Positions 43,691 to 55,415 of a DNA stretch of 64,000 nucleotides are shown here, piece by piece. Location: contig OY987299.1 of assembly GCA_963920635.1 (NCBI GenBank), positions 19,856,901 through 19,920,900 on the forward strand, read 5' to 3'. This DNA comes from Pseudeuparius sepicola (Eukaryota > Arthropoda > Insecta > Coleoptera > Anthribidae). The notes under the pieces were generated by a model that was given only the letters and a program-made list of their open reading frames with translations, did not search any database and was not told the origin of the DNA. The first letter of the stretch is position 1; every line of letters begins with the position of its first letter. The position numbers and the translations under genes are program-made.

Positions 43691-44206
43691 TAACTAAGTC
43701 GTCATTATCAATATCTACGGAGGCGTAGAAGGGCCACAGCGGTGGTTTTTTTAAAATTTCGAAGTTTTACTAAATTTCGACTTTTTTCTCGAAGTTTTAC
43801 TGAATTTCGACTTTTTTCTCGAAATTTCGACATTTTTCTCGAAATTTCAACTTTTTTCTCGAAATTTCGACATTTTTCTCGAAATTTCGACTTTTTTCTC
43901 GAAATTTCTATTCGTATACAGGGGAGGTTGAAAAATATGAAACTTCCTCAAGAGTAAACTACCCTTATTTTTAGAACTACAGCAGAATGGCACTAACAAA
44001 AGTTGTTTGGAATCCCAAGTCAATGTCAAATATGAATTCACAGCCACCTACTCAAAAGAAAGAAAAAATTCACACTTTCGCATTTTTTATTCATCATAAT
44101 TTTTTATTCATACATAATGTTAGATATGTATTTTGAGGCACATCTTTGAGCATGACAGTACGATACCAATGATTTTTTTATTTACGTTCAACTAGCATCT
44201 TAAAAA

Positions 44207-44745
44207 CACTTAATAACTGAAAGTTCTGCAAAGTTTGTCGTTTTTTTTGTGTCCAGGTAAAATACTCCGTCAATTTCAAACATAGCATAGAAACTAATCT
44301 GTGGTACATAAAAATATCTTAATACAGCAACAATTTAGGAGTTTTTTTATTAAATGATAATTCAACAACAAAACCAAACTTCTATACTGGGTATAATTAG
44401 CCCTTTACAAATTATTTCACACAGTTGGCCATGGATCCATGGAAACAAAAAAAAACCAACATCGTGACATTTATGATTATTACTGTCAATGTTGTATTAC
44501 CGTGTCGTTGTTTCAACTATGCCGATGCTTACCCTGCAAGAAAAAATTGAAATTGTTCTTATCCATAGAGATAATTATCACACCTGTAGAGAAACTGCAG
44601 CTATTTTAATGAAAGGCATCCTGATAAAAACGTTGGGTATTCCACTGTGTCCAAGCTAATCAACATTTTTAAACAAACTGGATATGTATTTTACCTGGAC
44701 ACAAAAAAAACTACAAACTTTGCACAACTTTCAGTTATTAAAGTG
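44207..44745 (+). mobile_element. Nested MITE with HTH relic
   Basis: The arms of about 62 bp (44207-44269 and 44684-44745) share CACTTAATAACTGAAAGTT, GCAAAGTTTG and TTTTGTGTCCAGGTAAAATAC with their complements. They lie inside the 1.6-kb element. The interior holds a fragment of a mariner-like transposase. Confidence 0.75.
44519..44682 (+). pseudogene. Mariner-like transposase N-terminal HTH relic
   Basis: The frame from the ATG at 44519 reads MPMLTLQEKIEIVLIHRDNY and HTCRETAAI. After a one-base loss near 44607 it continues in another frame as RHPDKNVGYSTVSKLINIFK. 'L..QEKIEIVLI....N....A..F..RHP...YSTVSKLI..F' is the helix-turn-helix N-terminus of a mariner/IS630-like transposase, from a different subfamily than the relic at 1327-1482. 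The inverted arm begins immediately after QTG, so the catalytic domain is gone. It was too broken to appear as a long ORF. Confidence 0.65.
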
Positions 44746-45465
44746 TGTTTTTTTTTATTTTGACTAGGTGGCTGTGAATTCGTATTTGACACTGTCTTGG
44801 GATTCCAAACAACCTTTTTTTAGTGCCATTCTGCTGTTGTTCAAAAAATAAGGGTAGGGTACTCTCGAGGTATTTTTAATATTTTTCAACCTCCCCTGTA
44901 TAGGAATAGAATTTCAAATTTTTTTGCGAGTGGATTTTGAGTTTAAGCGCAAACAACAACTTTTATCAAAAATTTTTTTTGAGAAACTTTAAATAAAGAA
45001 AATTCCCATTTGTGTCCAACTTTCTGGCAGACACTGTATATATAATGGCGAATTTTCTCGAGCCAACGCGAACACACTGTATATTTTAGTCTAATACAGT
45101 ATGTAGTAGGTGGCTGTGAATTCATATTTGACATTGTCTTGCGATTCCAAACAACTTTTCGTAGTGCCATTCTGCTGTAGTTCTAAAAATAAAGGTACTC
45201 TACTCTTGAGGAAGTTTCATATTTTTCAACCTGCCCTGTATACGAATATAAATTTAAAGAAAAAAGTCGAAATTTCGAGAAAAAGTCGAAATTTAAAAAA
45301 AATCACCGCTGTGGCCCTTCTACGCCTTTGTAGATATCCGCTGAGCAGGCGATTCCGAGCGTCACCTTATTACACAGTGTCTCTCGGAACGGTGTGCTTC
45401 GTATTGTACCGGGTGCGCGTAAATTATATCCAATACCGTTGCCAATTTTGAGCAGTGATCGTGCT

Positions 45466-45860
45466 TATTGCAGTGCGGATGGCTGTAGAAGCAATTCAAA
45501 AGACTGTCCTTCTTTTCTAATTCGTACAGTCCCTGAAAGGTAAGCTTTAGTTTGACGTATAGTTAAGAAAAATGTCGAAATATTATTATATTATTAGATA
45601 ATACTCGTATTGAGCATAATATTATATATGTTGAATAATATAAAGCCAAACATGTCACAGGTGTGTTGTAAATAAAAATATTGATAATTGCATATGCCAG
45701 CAATGAAAGCATTAGGGTTCGTCAAAGATCATACATTTGCGAATATTGCACCAGAAGAGGCACAGAAATGTATAAAAATTTGTAAGGCACATTTTAATGA
45801 CCAATCATTCACTTCGTCCGGAAAAAGTTTATTAACAACTACTGTTCCATTCAGATTATT
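45466..45860 (+). pseudogene. Split THAP-like zinc-finger relic
   Basis: The upstream piece 45466-45539 reads YCSADGCRSNSKDCPSF and ends VPE at a consensus donor (AAAG/GTAAGC). The second piece (about 45701-45860, after the acceptor-like ATGCCAG) reads MKALGFVKDHTFANIAPEEA, then CIKICKAHFNDQSFTSSGKS and LLTTTVPF. Together they give C-x4-C ... C-x2-H followed by F and a VP-type ending, the C2CH plan of THAP domains. The two pieces are off by one base in phase with the best splice sites, and the central Trp is not visible, so I call it a relic. THAP domains occur in P-type transposases and in host proteins. The frame stays open to 46002 without further domain. Confidence 0.4.
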
Positions 45861-45954
45861 AGGTACCAGCAGCTTATGGTTCGAGCTCGGGTTAGAGGCA
45901 TATTGTATGTGTAATCTGGCAGGCAGAGACAAGTCAACAATATTTCGTGAACTA

Positions 45955-46230
45955 AAAGCCTATGAAGCACAGAAAATATATTCAGAACAGAGAGCTCCTT
46001 AATGACAGCTGTCAAATGGACTCCAACTTTAAAGGTTAATATTTTATAAATGCATTGATATTGAGGTCCACTATTAAATGTTGGATAATCTACGAATTGG
46101 GAAGATTTTATTTTGGGAAAATATAATTTCATAAGAAATGCAATCTGCTTGTTTTTGGAGTCTGTAGTTGGAGTCCATTTGACAGGTATTGTTAAGGAGC
46201 TTTCTGTTGTGGAACTATATTTTCTGTGCT
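45955..46230. repeat. Inverted repeat of about 65 bp arms
   Basis: CACAGAAAATATATTC...GAGCTCCTTAATGACAGC...CAAATGGACTCCAACT at 45967-46028 is the complement of 46158-46232, with a few differences. Confidence 0.7.
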
Positions 46231-46295
46231 ATGAAGGCAGTTCCGGACAATTCGGCAGTTTGTCAGTATGCCTCCACGAGAATTTAATGAATATA

Positions 46296-47190
46296 CAGGG
46301 TGTTCCTTAATGACATGCTAATACTTAAGGGGGTTATTCTTGGGCCCATTTTAAGAAAACAACTTCATATGAACGTATGTCGTAAACCTCCTAACTTTTG
46401 AGATACAGGACGTTAAAGTTCATTTTTTTAAATTGAATTTTGGCTACATCTTCCCAAATAATCAAGCTGCTGAACTGAAATTTGGCACTGCTATGTTTTT
46501 GGGGATGGAGAATAAGCTGAAAATGTCAATTTCACCGTATATCACAGAGGGCGCCACTTGCGCTGTTTTTTGATCACGCTTTTACGCGTAACTTTTTTGA
46601 GGTTATCTTTTTGGTCCTGCAGGTCCATCATTTTAGTGCTTATTTTCATTCTGTAAGAAAAAGGTACTCTTGTTTCATAACGATTAAATCAACCGTTTGC
46701 GTTGAAATTACCAAAACGTGCCCCAAAACACCTGTCGATTCCAATATTCGAAACATAAAATTTTCACCTACTGCTTTCAAATGTTACAAATCAACTGTAC
46801 ATTCAAAATGTTGAAAAAAATGCCAAATGGGCATTGGTCAAAACAAAACAAAACATCATTGGTTTTCTTGAAATAGAGTGTCCAAATTTTGTCAAATTCA
46901 ATCCTTTCCATTTTGAAAGCGAATAATTTTTGGTACATTGTTCGTTGGGATTTTTTTCTCAGTTTAAATGGTACAGTTGATCTGTAACACTTGAAGGTGG
47001 TAGGTGAAAATTTTATGTTTCGAATATTGAAGTCAACAGGTGTTTTGGAGAACGTTTCGGCAATTTCAAAGCAAACGGTTGATTTAATCGTTATGAAACA
47101 AAAGTACCTTTTTGGGACTTGATTATTTTAAATGGCGCCATATTATACGTTTTTTGGTGAAAGTTGATACATTGGAACTTTCTGAATACG
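46296..47190. mobile_element. Foldback MITE of about 0.9 kb
   Basis: The left end is TACAGGGTGTTCC at about 46296. The arms 46665-46812 and 46966-47112 share AACGATTAAATCAACCGTTTG, AAAACACCTGT and CGAAACATAAAATTTTCACC with their complements. The right outer end is not well defined. No coding remnant is seen in the spacer. Confidence 0.6.
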
Positions 47191-48360
47191 ATACAATACA
47201 ATTTTAATGGGGTCGCATAAGAAAAAAATACAAAAAAATTAAGTTTTCCATTAAGCTATTGACAATGTTTATCAAAATAATTATTAACATCAAATTAGCC
47301 ATGCCAAAATCAGAACAATGGGAAACTGTCACTAGCTGTCAGTTGCTTGTAATTGTGTGCACTTTTACAGTAATAGTACTTTTTTACTCAATTTTCTGTG
47401 TACTTAAGTACTTAGTATTTTAACCTGTATTATTTCAGTTTCACTTAATTCAAGCGCCATTATAACTTACCTACTAAGTACTTAAGTACTTATTATCACG
47501 AGGGTTATTTAACTAAACTAAACTAATCTCTAAAAAAGCAAACATTATATTCTTGCGAAAAGCAAGTTCAAATTGTGCACCATATCTATGATCTTCATAT
47601 AACAGGTAATTAAAGTTTATATTTCAGAGGCAGATATTTTTTACTCTGTAAAATCAAGATAAAAAATAACGACCACAAACCTCCGCAGTTTCTCGTCGAA
47701 ACTGAACACTTCAAACTATCACAGTGTTTTTAGCTGAAATCAAAAATGTCCCGCATCGCCCAGATTCCAGCATTAAAACCCGGTATTTCGGCCAATAGGC
47801 ATAGACTGTGTCTATTTACACGTGCCATTTTCCAGAGCCAGAATTCAAAATATTGCCTTATTTTTTTTATTTTAATCCCTCAAAGCAATTGGAACTAGTC
47901 CAGTCCACCGCACATATCCGTGTGTACATGGACCAATTAGTTTTCATATTTGTTGAACCATATCGCAGGTGAGGTGTATTACATACAGAATCAATTACTA
48001 CAATGCCAGCGCGTATATAATATTATAGTTTCGCCTACAACGATGCCTGATTGTGTAATTAATATCGTATAATTTAATATGGACCGTGTCAAATTAAGTG
48101 GATCATTCACCTGTACAGTTCAGCTGGTGTTGCGCTGCGACCGTCGCCAAATTAGCAGGGGACACTGCGAAAGTTAATTTCCCAAACCAAGAGACAATGC
48201 CCTTAATAACAAAATAATTGAAGCATTCATCCAAGCTGGAAAATTACACAGACTGCTTCTTAATTAAGGATAATAAGGATCTCATAATTTATTAAGCAGC
48301 TTCAGCTTTAAACATTATATCTAAGACGTCTAAAACGGCCCAAAGTTCAAACTCGGTATA
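47191..48360. other. AT-rich single-copy DNA
   Basis: No gene is recognised. A short inverted pair, GTACTTAAGTACTTAGTA / TACTAAGTACTTAAGTAC, lies at about 47400 and 47478. Confidence 0.4.
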
Positions 48361-50158
48361 TACAATGTGTCCCGGATAAGAATGAACAGCATGGGGATCT
48401 TGCAAATGGTGAGAGATAGAACAACGGTTAAATGGGGGAAAAGTTGCGCAATTTTGAGGTCAATAAAATGGTGCAAACAGATTTCTAATATCTTTTTTCG
48501 TTTTCGAGGTATTTTGAAAAAGTAAAATTTTGCGTTTTCGATTTTATTTTTTTCTGAAGGTGTTATCACAGATAGGAAAAAAAGAAAAACACTTTCTTGT
48601 GGCACTTTTTAACAGGCTTTAAGACGGCGTTTTTAGATTTGTTCTACAACATTTCGTTTTTGAGAGACCATCTTTTACTTAATTTTTTTAAATACGGGCC
48701 TGAATTTTTTTCAGATTTTGAAAGCACTTTTCATTGGAAATACCATAATGTATGACACGAAATATTTTTAAAATTACACTAAAAACTTCTTTTTTCCATT
48801 AATTTTTTTCTATTGCGGCCCTGTATTTAATAATAAGAAGTTTAAATATTAATCAGTATTTTCAACAATTTAACTTACAGTTCATTTTTACTTAGAAAAC
48901 TTAATATTTTTAAATACGGCCCTGTCTGGTAAGTGTTTTCTTCTGTTGTTGTACAGCAAACAGTCTCGCATTGTATTTCGGAATAAATTCTTTGCTTTTT
49001 CCAATTGTGAGAAGAAAGCTTTAAGCCAATGAAACCAGTATTTTTTGCCATTTATTAATTGCAACAATATATTCGTTCGGCCTCTACACTATTTCTTGGT
49101 TCTCCGATTGAAAGATAAGTTGTAGGTTAAATTGTTGACATTACTGATTAATATTAATTTAGACTTATTATTATTAAATACAGGGTCGCATTAGAAAAAA
49201 ATGAATGGAAAAATAGTTATTTATGTACCAAGGCACTGAAGTTCAACTTCAGAGGCCAGAGGCCTCGGCAACTAAATTCCACATGAGTCATAAAAAGAAC
49301 TTCAGTGCGGAGGTACATATTATATTTTTTTGAAATCGGAAAAAAAATGTTTTATTAGGCAAGAAAATAATAATAAGGGATCACCCGTCCATGAACGGAC
49401 TGCGTGCGGCGTTGCTTGACTTTAACGATCGATCTACCTAGGTCAGGTATAATGACATAGGTACGGCGCCCTCGAACAGAAAAACCAAACTGCTGCTTGT
49501 TGTGCAGCTTCCATAATAAATTTATTGATATTCAAACCTACTAAAATATGTATATCTACTGATAGATTGCGCTGCTATAGGTAACAGTTTCGCAATGTGT
49601 ACGAATAGTTAAATGGGCCTTTATTGGCCGGGTTTTGAATATTTGGTCACTTTTAACGGGCGACGGCTCCGCGTCTGACGTTTGATGTTTACATCTTGCC
49701 AAGGCCTACTTATTGAAAAAATCGTACAATAATGGATTACTTCAGTGCCGATTTCTGAGCTTTTAATGGCGATTTTGGGACACTTTACTGATGATTTCAA
49801 GAAAAAGGATTTTTCAGTATAATTGTCTCAAAACATTTTAAAAACATTTCGTGTCATACATCATGGCATTTGCAATGAAAAGTGCTTTCAAAATCTGAAA
49901 AAAAAATCCAGGTCCGTATTTAAAGCCCGTTAAAAAGTGCAAAAAAAAAGTGTTTTTTTCCTATCTGTGATAATAGTTACAGAAAAAATAAAATAGAAAA
50001 CTCAAAATTTTACTTTTTTCAAAATAACTCAAAAACGAAAAAGACATTAGAAATCTGTTTGTACCATTTTATTGACCTTAAAATTGCGTAACCGTTGTTC
50101 TATCTCTCACTGTTTGCAAGATCCCTATGCTGTTCATACTTATCCGGGACACATTGTA
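48361..50158. mobile_element. Family C palindromic element, copy 1
   Basis: The ends TACAATGTGTCCCGGATAAG and CTTATCCGGGACACATTGTA are complementary. Arms share GAGAGATAGAACAACGGTTAA, ATTTCTAATATC and AACGGGC/GCCCGTT-type blocks. The centre (about 48920-49130) matches 60430-60840. A family A element (49212-49806) is inserted in the right half. On the minus strand the centre contains a short open stretch (LQLINGK.YWF.WLKAFFSQ) shared with copy 2; its origin is unknown. Confidence 0.8.
49212..49806. mobile_element. Family A element nested in family C
   Basis: Full-length family A copy. The family C sequence stops at ...AATGAATGGAAAAA and resumes at TTTTTCAGTATAATTGTCTC, while the second C copy has the uninterrupted site at about 60905-60930. 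This dates A insertion after C and defines A as mobile. Confidence 0.75.
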
Positions 50159-50163
50159 TACGC

Positions 50164-51129
50164 ATCAAGGCCAGCGCCGGTTTTAGCTTGACTACCGCCG
50201 GGTGTTAAGTTTAAAAAACGCGTTATCTTTCCTGTCAGAAATTTTAAAAAAATTGAATCTTTGTGCTATAAAATTGCGCCGCGGCCGAAAATTTTTCAAA
50301 TATTCAAGGTCAAATAGTTTAAATTATCGAAAAGAAATTCCAAGCAAAACATATTCTTCTTAACTGCATGGTGGTATTTTTTTTGTTCACTATGACTCAT
50401 AACACTTATAGCCAAGAAGTCCTTCTCAGTCTTCTTTTATAAAACAACTGTGACCAATAGAAATTTCGAAATTTGTTTTAGTGTGAGTCCATAAAAATCA
50501 TTGCTTTTTCAACCGGCTATACAAAAGAAAGCAGAGGTGTTTGGTTACTAAAATGCGCCGTGGGCGACAATTTTTAGAAATATAAAGCACAGATAGTTTA
50601 AAAGAGGTATATATAGGAAATTACAAAATCATAGCAGTATTATGTATTTTTCTTCTTTTCTCAATGTAGGTGGCTTGAACCCCCAAACCATACAGCCCTG
50701 GGCTTATGTATGGGAAAAGCCAGGGCTAGTGGAATCGGTAGTTAGCTACTTCACAATAATAAGTTTTTCAATAAATGTATCTATGTTACACATTACTACA
50801 TGACAATTTTCCACTTTATATTCAATCAATGAATCACTGTTGTCTATTCTGCGTTTAGGATATTTTCACTTAGAAAATTTTCTTTTCGTTCAAAAATCCA
50901 GGGGGGGGGGTGTAAAATCTTCAACGTACAGATGAATAAGGTGATGAATAGGAGAACGTTTCAGATGTTTGCAGACGACGATCAAAATGAAGGTGACGCG
51001 TCGTGAGTGACATAGCAACAAAATATGACTTATTTTTAGTTATTAGACCAGCTTATACCGCCTCCTAAAATTTACCGCCGGGTGCTATTAGCGCCCTAGC
51101 ACCCCCCTAAAACCGGCGCTGATCAAGAC
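50164..51129. mobile_element. Non-autonomous hAT element, near-perfect TSD
   Basis: The element proper is 50172-51121: CAGCGCCGGTTTTAG at the left, CTAAAACCGGCGCTG at the right, with ACCGCCGGGTG just inside in inverted form. Flanks are ATCAAGGC and ATCAAGAC (7 of 8 match). The internal words AAATTGCGCCGCGGCCG and AAAATGCGCCGTGGGCG recur at about 63355 in the hAT-like debris there. No transposase is seen. Confidence 0.8.
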
Positions 51130-51164
51130 CCACAGTTACAGGGGGTTCAGGGTTCAGCAAAAGA

Positions 51165-51620
51165 CGTCAGTGGCGCCGAGAAGAAGAAAATTAGCCGTTA
51201 ATTGCTCCCTCCCCTTGCACTATGTGTGGGCTCGCTATCCGTGTGGGTGTTTAAATCGATTCCGTGTCCGCTTATTGGGAGATCCCTAACCTTGCTTTTT
51301 TTTGTGCCATCCAATCCTGACCTGGGGCTGGATCCCCACCGGCCCGACCGACGGTCGGGCGCCCGGAAGTTTCCCACGCTCTAGCCGGCGACTATCGATT
51401 CCGCGCGCGACCCAGTAAATCGGGGGACGGCAGGGGTGCCCCCCCAGATGCATACCCTCCGGTAACTGGTGGGAGGTCGACTTGTTTACAAGTGGAGTCA
51501 ACCAGGAAAATAACTTCGAACAAATTCCGGGAGTTTTAGATTTTGTTGGAATGTGTTCGTTTTGATGTCTTAAAACAAAATCCGAAGAGTCCGCAGCGCA
51601 AAATAGTGTGCGATTTTTTT
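51165..51620. other. GC-rich block of unknown origin
   Basis: It includes CGACCGACGGTCGGGCGCC and CCGGTAACTGGTGGGAGG. Both strands are open in parts (51202-51384 plus, 51286-51645 minus), neither with a domain I recognise. It could be the 5' region of a retroelement or regulatory DNA; I cannot decide. Confidence 0.3.
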
Positions 51621-53282
51621 TATTTAACAATAAGTAACTGTCCAAAATATAGGTTTTTTTGTTAATAACTTATTTAATAAGCGTTTTTATAGAATTTAAG
51701 TAAGACCATTGGAAAGAGCAGGCAATTTCTCAAAAAAAAAAATGTATTTACATATTTTTTTGTAAAATAATTAAGTAATGAATGAGAATTTTTTAAAGAT
51801 CATACGTTTTCATGCTTCCTCGTATGCCGAAATTGAGAGCGGCGCGTGGAGCGCGAGACAGTTAAACAGTAATAACTTTTTACACACACAACTAATTCAT
51901 ATGCAACAAAGTTTATTACAAAGTGACACCGTAAAGCAATTAAAAAAATCTTGTAGCATTAATTTTCATGAAGGTATACGCCTGTCATATTATTGTAAAA
52001 TTGGCCTTGATCAAAATGTCATGCATTTTCACAATAATTGACGTTACATGGTCAATTTGTAACATTTTTGAGCAATATTACAGAATGTTTCTACTAAATG
52101 TATGTACTTTTGAAAGAGCAATATAAGATTACTATATCAAACCTCGTTTTTATTTTCACTTTGAACATAGAGATTTTTCATAAATTCTTGCTATCGTATA
52201 TTCAATATTTATTTCAAACGCTCATAGTATCCGCATAAAATTATATATTGAAACACAGTAGTTGACTTTCTTGAAGCTTAAAACGTGTACTTTTTGATAG
52301 CATAAGTTATTTTAATGTATTTCTCTTTTTTCTCGTTTATTTTTGCAGTAAACCGCGTTATAATTAATTTCCCAAAACGCAGAACTCAATTTTTCTTATT
52401 TTTAAATCCAAGAATCAAGCTGAAGAAGGTTTCTTGCTGGGATGAGACCAATCCTAAGTGAAAGTACACGTTTTATACTTCCGATTTCCTAGTTAAAAGA
52501 TTTTTTCTACATAATTTCCGCTCGTGATTATCAGCTTTTGGAAAAAAAAACTCGATTCATGTGTTCTCAGCTTTTATACAATAATCCGCTTTCTTTCTCG
52601 TAAATACTTCATACATGTTTGTATACTACCAAAGATCATGATACTACTATAGTCCCCATTTTCGATCCACTGAGAACATGCGTTTGTATGCACAGATAGA
52701 AATACAATTCTTCATAGAAAAATATTTGTTGTTTGATCACGAATTATTTGTCAGAAATAATATTTATTTCGGTAGAAAGTATATTATTTAAATGAAGATT
52801 TATTTTTTTCAATTAAAAAATAAGAGCTTTTTGGGTGAAGTATTTGATTCTTTTGACACATTATTGTTTAGTAGAAGCATTTATTATTTTCCTGAAATAA
52901 GGTATTACTTGGCGCAAACAAGAATAATTTTTATTTATAGTATTAGCTTTCGTTGTTTGGGTCAACCACATTGTTATTTGGTTTAAATGTGACCTTATTT
53001 GAGTTAAATAATACTACCTATCATTTTTATTGCTGTCTCGCTCCAGAGAATGAAAGATAGAAAGAGAGAGAAAATATGGGAGAACGAGAGCGCACTCTAG
53101 TGTCGGCGTTCAGAGCTATTCCGTGTCCGTGTAAGTAGGTAAACGTCTGCAGCCTTCCTAGAGGTTTTGTGCGAGCAGTTTTATTATTATTTATAGCCGC
53201 CGATTAGCCGTCTGTAGTGTGGTGTATTGTGTGTATTGCGTGTTTTCAGATTCTTCTGTAAGTAGGATACGCATAAACAATA
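51621..53282. other. AT-rich DNA upstream of a candidate exon
   Basis: No gene is recognised to about 52990. 53030-53280 is GC-richer, has GA-rich runs and the words GTGTCGGCGTTCAGAGC and TTCCGTGTCCGTG, and directly precedes the ATG at 53283. It could be a 5' UTR or promoter region. Confidence 0.35.
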
Positions 53283-53351
53283 ATGGATACAAATCTCAAA
53301 GAACTACTTGAAATGTATCAAATAGGCCACCTGTATGAGGCGCTTTCCTTG
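53283..53351 (+). CDS. Candidate first coding exon (23 codons)
   Basis: An ATG in good context (ACAATAATGG) opens 23 codons reading MDTNLKELLEMYQIGHLY and four or five more residues. They end exactly at a consensus donor (TCCTTG/GTGAGT) in phase 0. The sequence is helical and leucine-rich, as at the start of a SAM-type or similar domain, but too short to assign. No acceptor with a convincing continuation was found in the following 700 bp before the next MITE, so the rest of the gene, if real, lies beyond it or outside the window. It could equally be the first exon of a transposon. Confidence 0.35.
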
Positions 53352-54038
53352 GTGAGTTTTGTATAGCTTTTTTATACCAAATATTGTTTTTTAATTGTAT
53401 TTAAATAAATATTTATACAGCATTACAAATTATCGTGTTTTTCTAATCCAATTTCCGTTCCATTCAACAGAACATCTTTATGAATTGAACAAACTTAATG
53501 TTTTTTATTCGAATCGACAAAAAAAGTTTGTGAATAATGATAAACACAAAGGTTGCTTTACTTTAAATAAATAATATTTTATTTCAGTGAATACCCTGAA
53601 TGGGTAATTCAACCCATCACAGTTGTTTGACGCAACTGTCTTAATTTTTTAAATAGAATAAATGTTTTTAAACATCGTAGATTTGTTCCTTCGAAATATA
53701 TCATTTATTTAATTCAAATCGTCAGTATTTTCATGGGAATAAAAATTAATTTCTTCCAAATAATATTTAAATTGTCTCAAATTAAATGTTGCTTTTAAAT
53801 TGAAACAAACCAAATGTTTTATTCAAAGTTAGTCTAGGGTTCGCCATATACAAGAATCAAATTTGTTTGAGTTAAATAAATTTTATTTGATTCAAGTATC
53901 TCTTTCTCTCTGTGTATGTGGGTGTGTGTGCGTGTGTTTGTGAGGCGTGTTAGTTGGCAGGTAGTCGGCAGATGTCATTCTGTTCCTTTGGAGCACAGCT
54001 TGTATTGACGTGGGGACGAATGGCACAGCCTATATATA
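53352..54038. other. AT-rich intron-like DNA with GT-rich run
   Basis: Repeated TTTAAATAAATA and TTTGAGTTAAATAA words. A CT- then GT-rich microsatellite lies at about 53903-53945. No coding. Confidence 0.4.
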
Positions 54039-55271
54039 TACAGTGTGTCCCGTTTTTCATGTTAACACCCCTGAAAATCTAAGTAGGCTGAAGGAATTGA
54101 ACGGGGCAATTTTTTTATAGATATGTCCCTGAAAGGTCATCATTTGCGAAGTATTGGTTTGGCATTTCCGCGAAAGCCTGGCCTACTGCGATTTTTTAAA
54201 GGGGTGGGTTTTTCGAAAACCCATATTAGGCATTTTTTTGTTCAAAACCTGACCCCACAGCGTTAATCAGGACACACCGAAACCCCCATATACCAAATTT
54301 GAACAAAAAATATACAGGGGGTTCCATTCTGCAGGGTGTCAAAGTTGAGCAAAATAGGAATTTTAAAGGCATCTGGCGAGTCAAGTGTGCCATGGAATTA
54401 CCTCAAAACAGTTGAATGGTCAATAAGACCACTCAAAGTGTTGCTGTGCAAGGAATCAATACAAAAATATACAGGGTATTTTTCTCTGAGCCATCTCAAA
54501 ATTCTGAAATTTTATGAAACTTATACGGATCAAGAGTGCTCTGGAATCATTGAAAAAATATTGATAAACACAAAAGTAATGTATTTCTTTACAAAATGCC
54601 AACTAACAAATAAAAACAATTTAAAATATTGCACTTTTTCAACAAAGTCACTGTCTAAGATGATACATTTTCTGTGCGTTTCCTGTTGTGGCACACCAGC
54701 CACCTTAACTGATATGGACTTAGTAACTGGCAGGCTTCTGTATTTTTTAGATTTCGTTCATTTATAGTGTGTGGAGCGGTTTTGATATACTCGATTTTTG
54801 TCCCGTATAAAGTTCCAAAAATTCAGTATTTTGAGATGGCACGAATAAGAACACTCTGTATATTTTGTATTGGACCTTTGCACACCAACACCTTGAGTGG
54901 TCCTATTGACCATTCAACTGTTTTGAGGTAATTCCATGGCACACTAGACTCGCTAGATGCTCAACTTTGACACCCTGTAGAACGGAACTCCCTGTATATT
55001 TTTTGTTCGAATTTGGTATATGGGGTTCTCGGTATGTCCTGATTAACGCTGTGGTGTCAGATTTTAAATAAAAAAATGCCTAATATGGTTTTTCGAAAAA
55101 CGCACCCCTTTAAAAAATCGCAGTAGGCCAGGCTTTCGCGACAATGCCAAACCAATACTTCGCAAATGATGACCTTTCAGGGACATATCTATAAAAAAAT
55201 TGACCCGTTCAATTCCTTCAGCCTACTTAGATTTTCAGGAGTGTTAACATGAAAAAACGGGACACACTGTA
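54039..55271. mobile_element. 1.23-kb palindromic MITE
   Basis: The ends TACAGTGTGTCCCGTTTTTC and ...AAAACGGGACACACTGTA are complementary. Long arms include CATTTGCGAAGTATTGG, CTGCGATTTTTTAAAGGGG and CCATGGAATTACCTCAAAAC with their complements. The 143-codon frame at 54336-54767 begins at a GTG within the arm and has no recognisable domain. Confidence 0.85.
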
Positions 55272-55415
55272 TATATATCCCCGAAAATCCAACCTGTATA
55301 CAGGGTGTTTCATTAAGGGTGAAGAGGTACCATATCTTAGGAATTAATAGTCCTGGAGCTTTGGGAAAAAATCTTCTTAAGTATAATATCACAGACCTAT
55401 ATAGCTTCGCTACTA

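Larger units (their letters stand above)
43711..45337. mobile_element. 1.6-kb TIR element with tandem subterminal repeats
   Basis: The ends ATATCTACGGAGGCGTAGAAG and ...CTTCTACGCCTTTGTAGATAT enclose AGGGCCACAGCGGTG / CACCGCTGTGGCCCT. Just inside the left end lie about seven copies of a 20-22 bp unit (CTCGAAATTTCGACTTTTTT) at 43755-43910; the right side has about two. Within it are family B arms (43917-44050 and 45105-45243) and a nested MITE at 44207-44745. The superfamily is not determined. Confidence 0.7.

Noticed and set aside
43313..43693. 126-codon ORF as a gene
   Set aside because: It lies in a GC-richer island and has no domain; part of the protein is low-complexity Gly/Ala/Arg.
43742..43957. 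71-codon Phe/Ser/Arg repeat protein
   Set aside because: It is the translation of the 20-22 bp tandem repeat inside a transposon end.
54336..54767. 143-codon ORF as a transposase
   Set aside because: It begins at GTG in a MITE arm, and no catalytic or HTH motif is visible on either strand.
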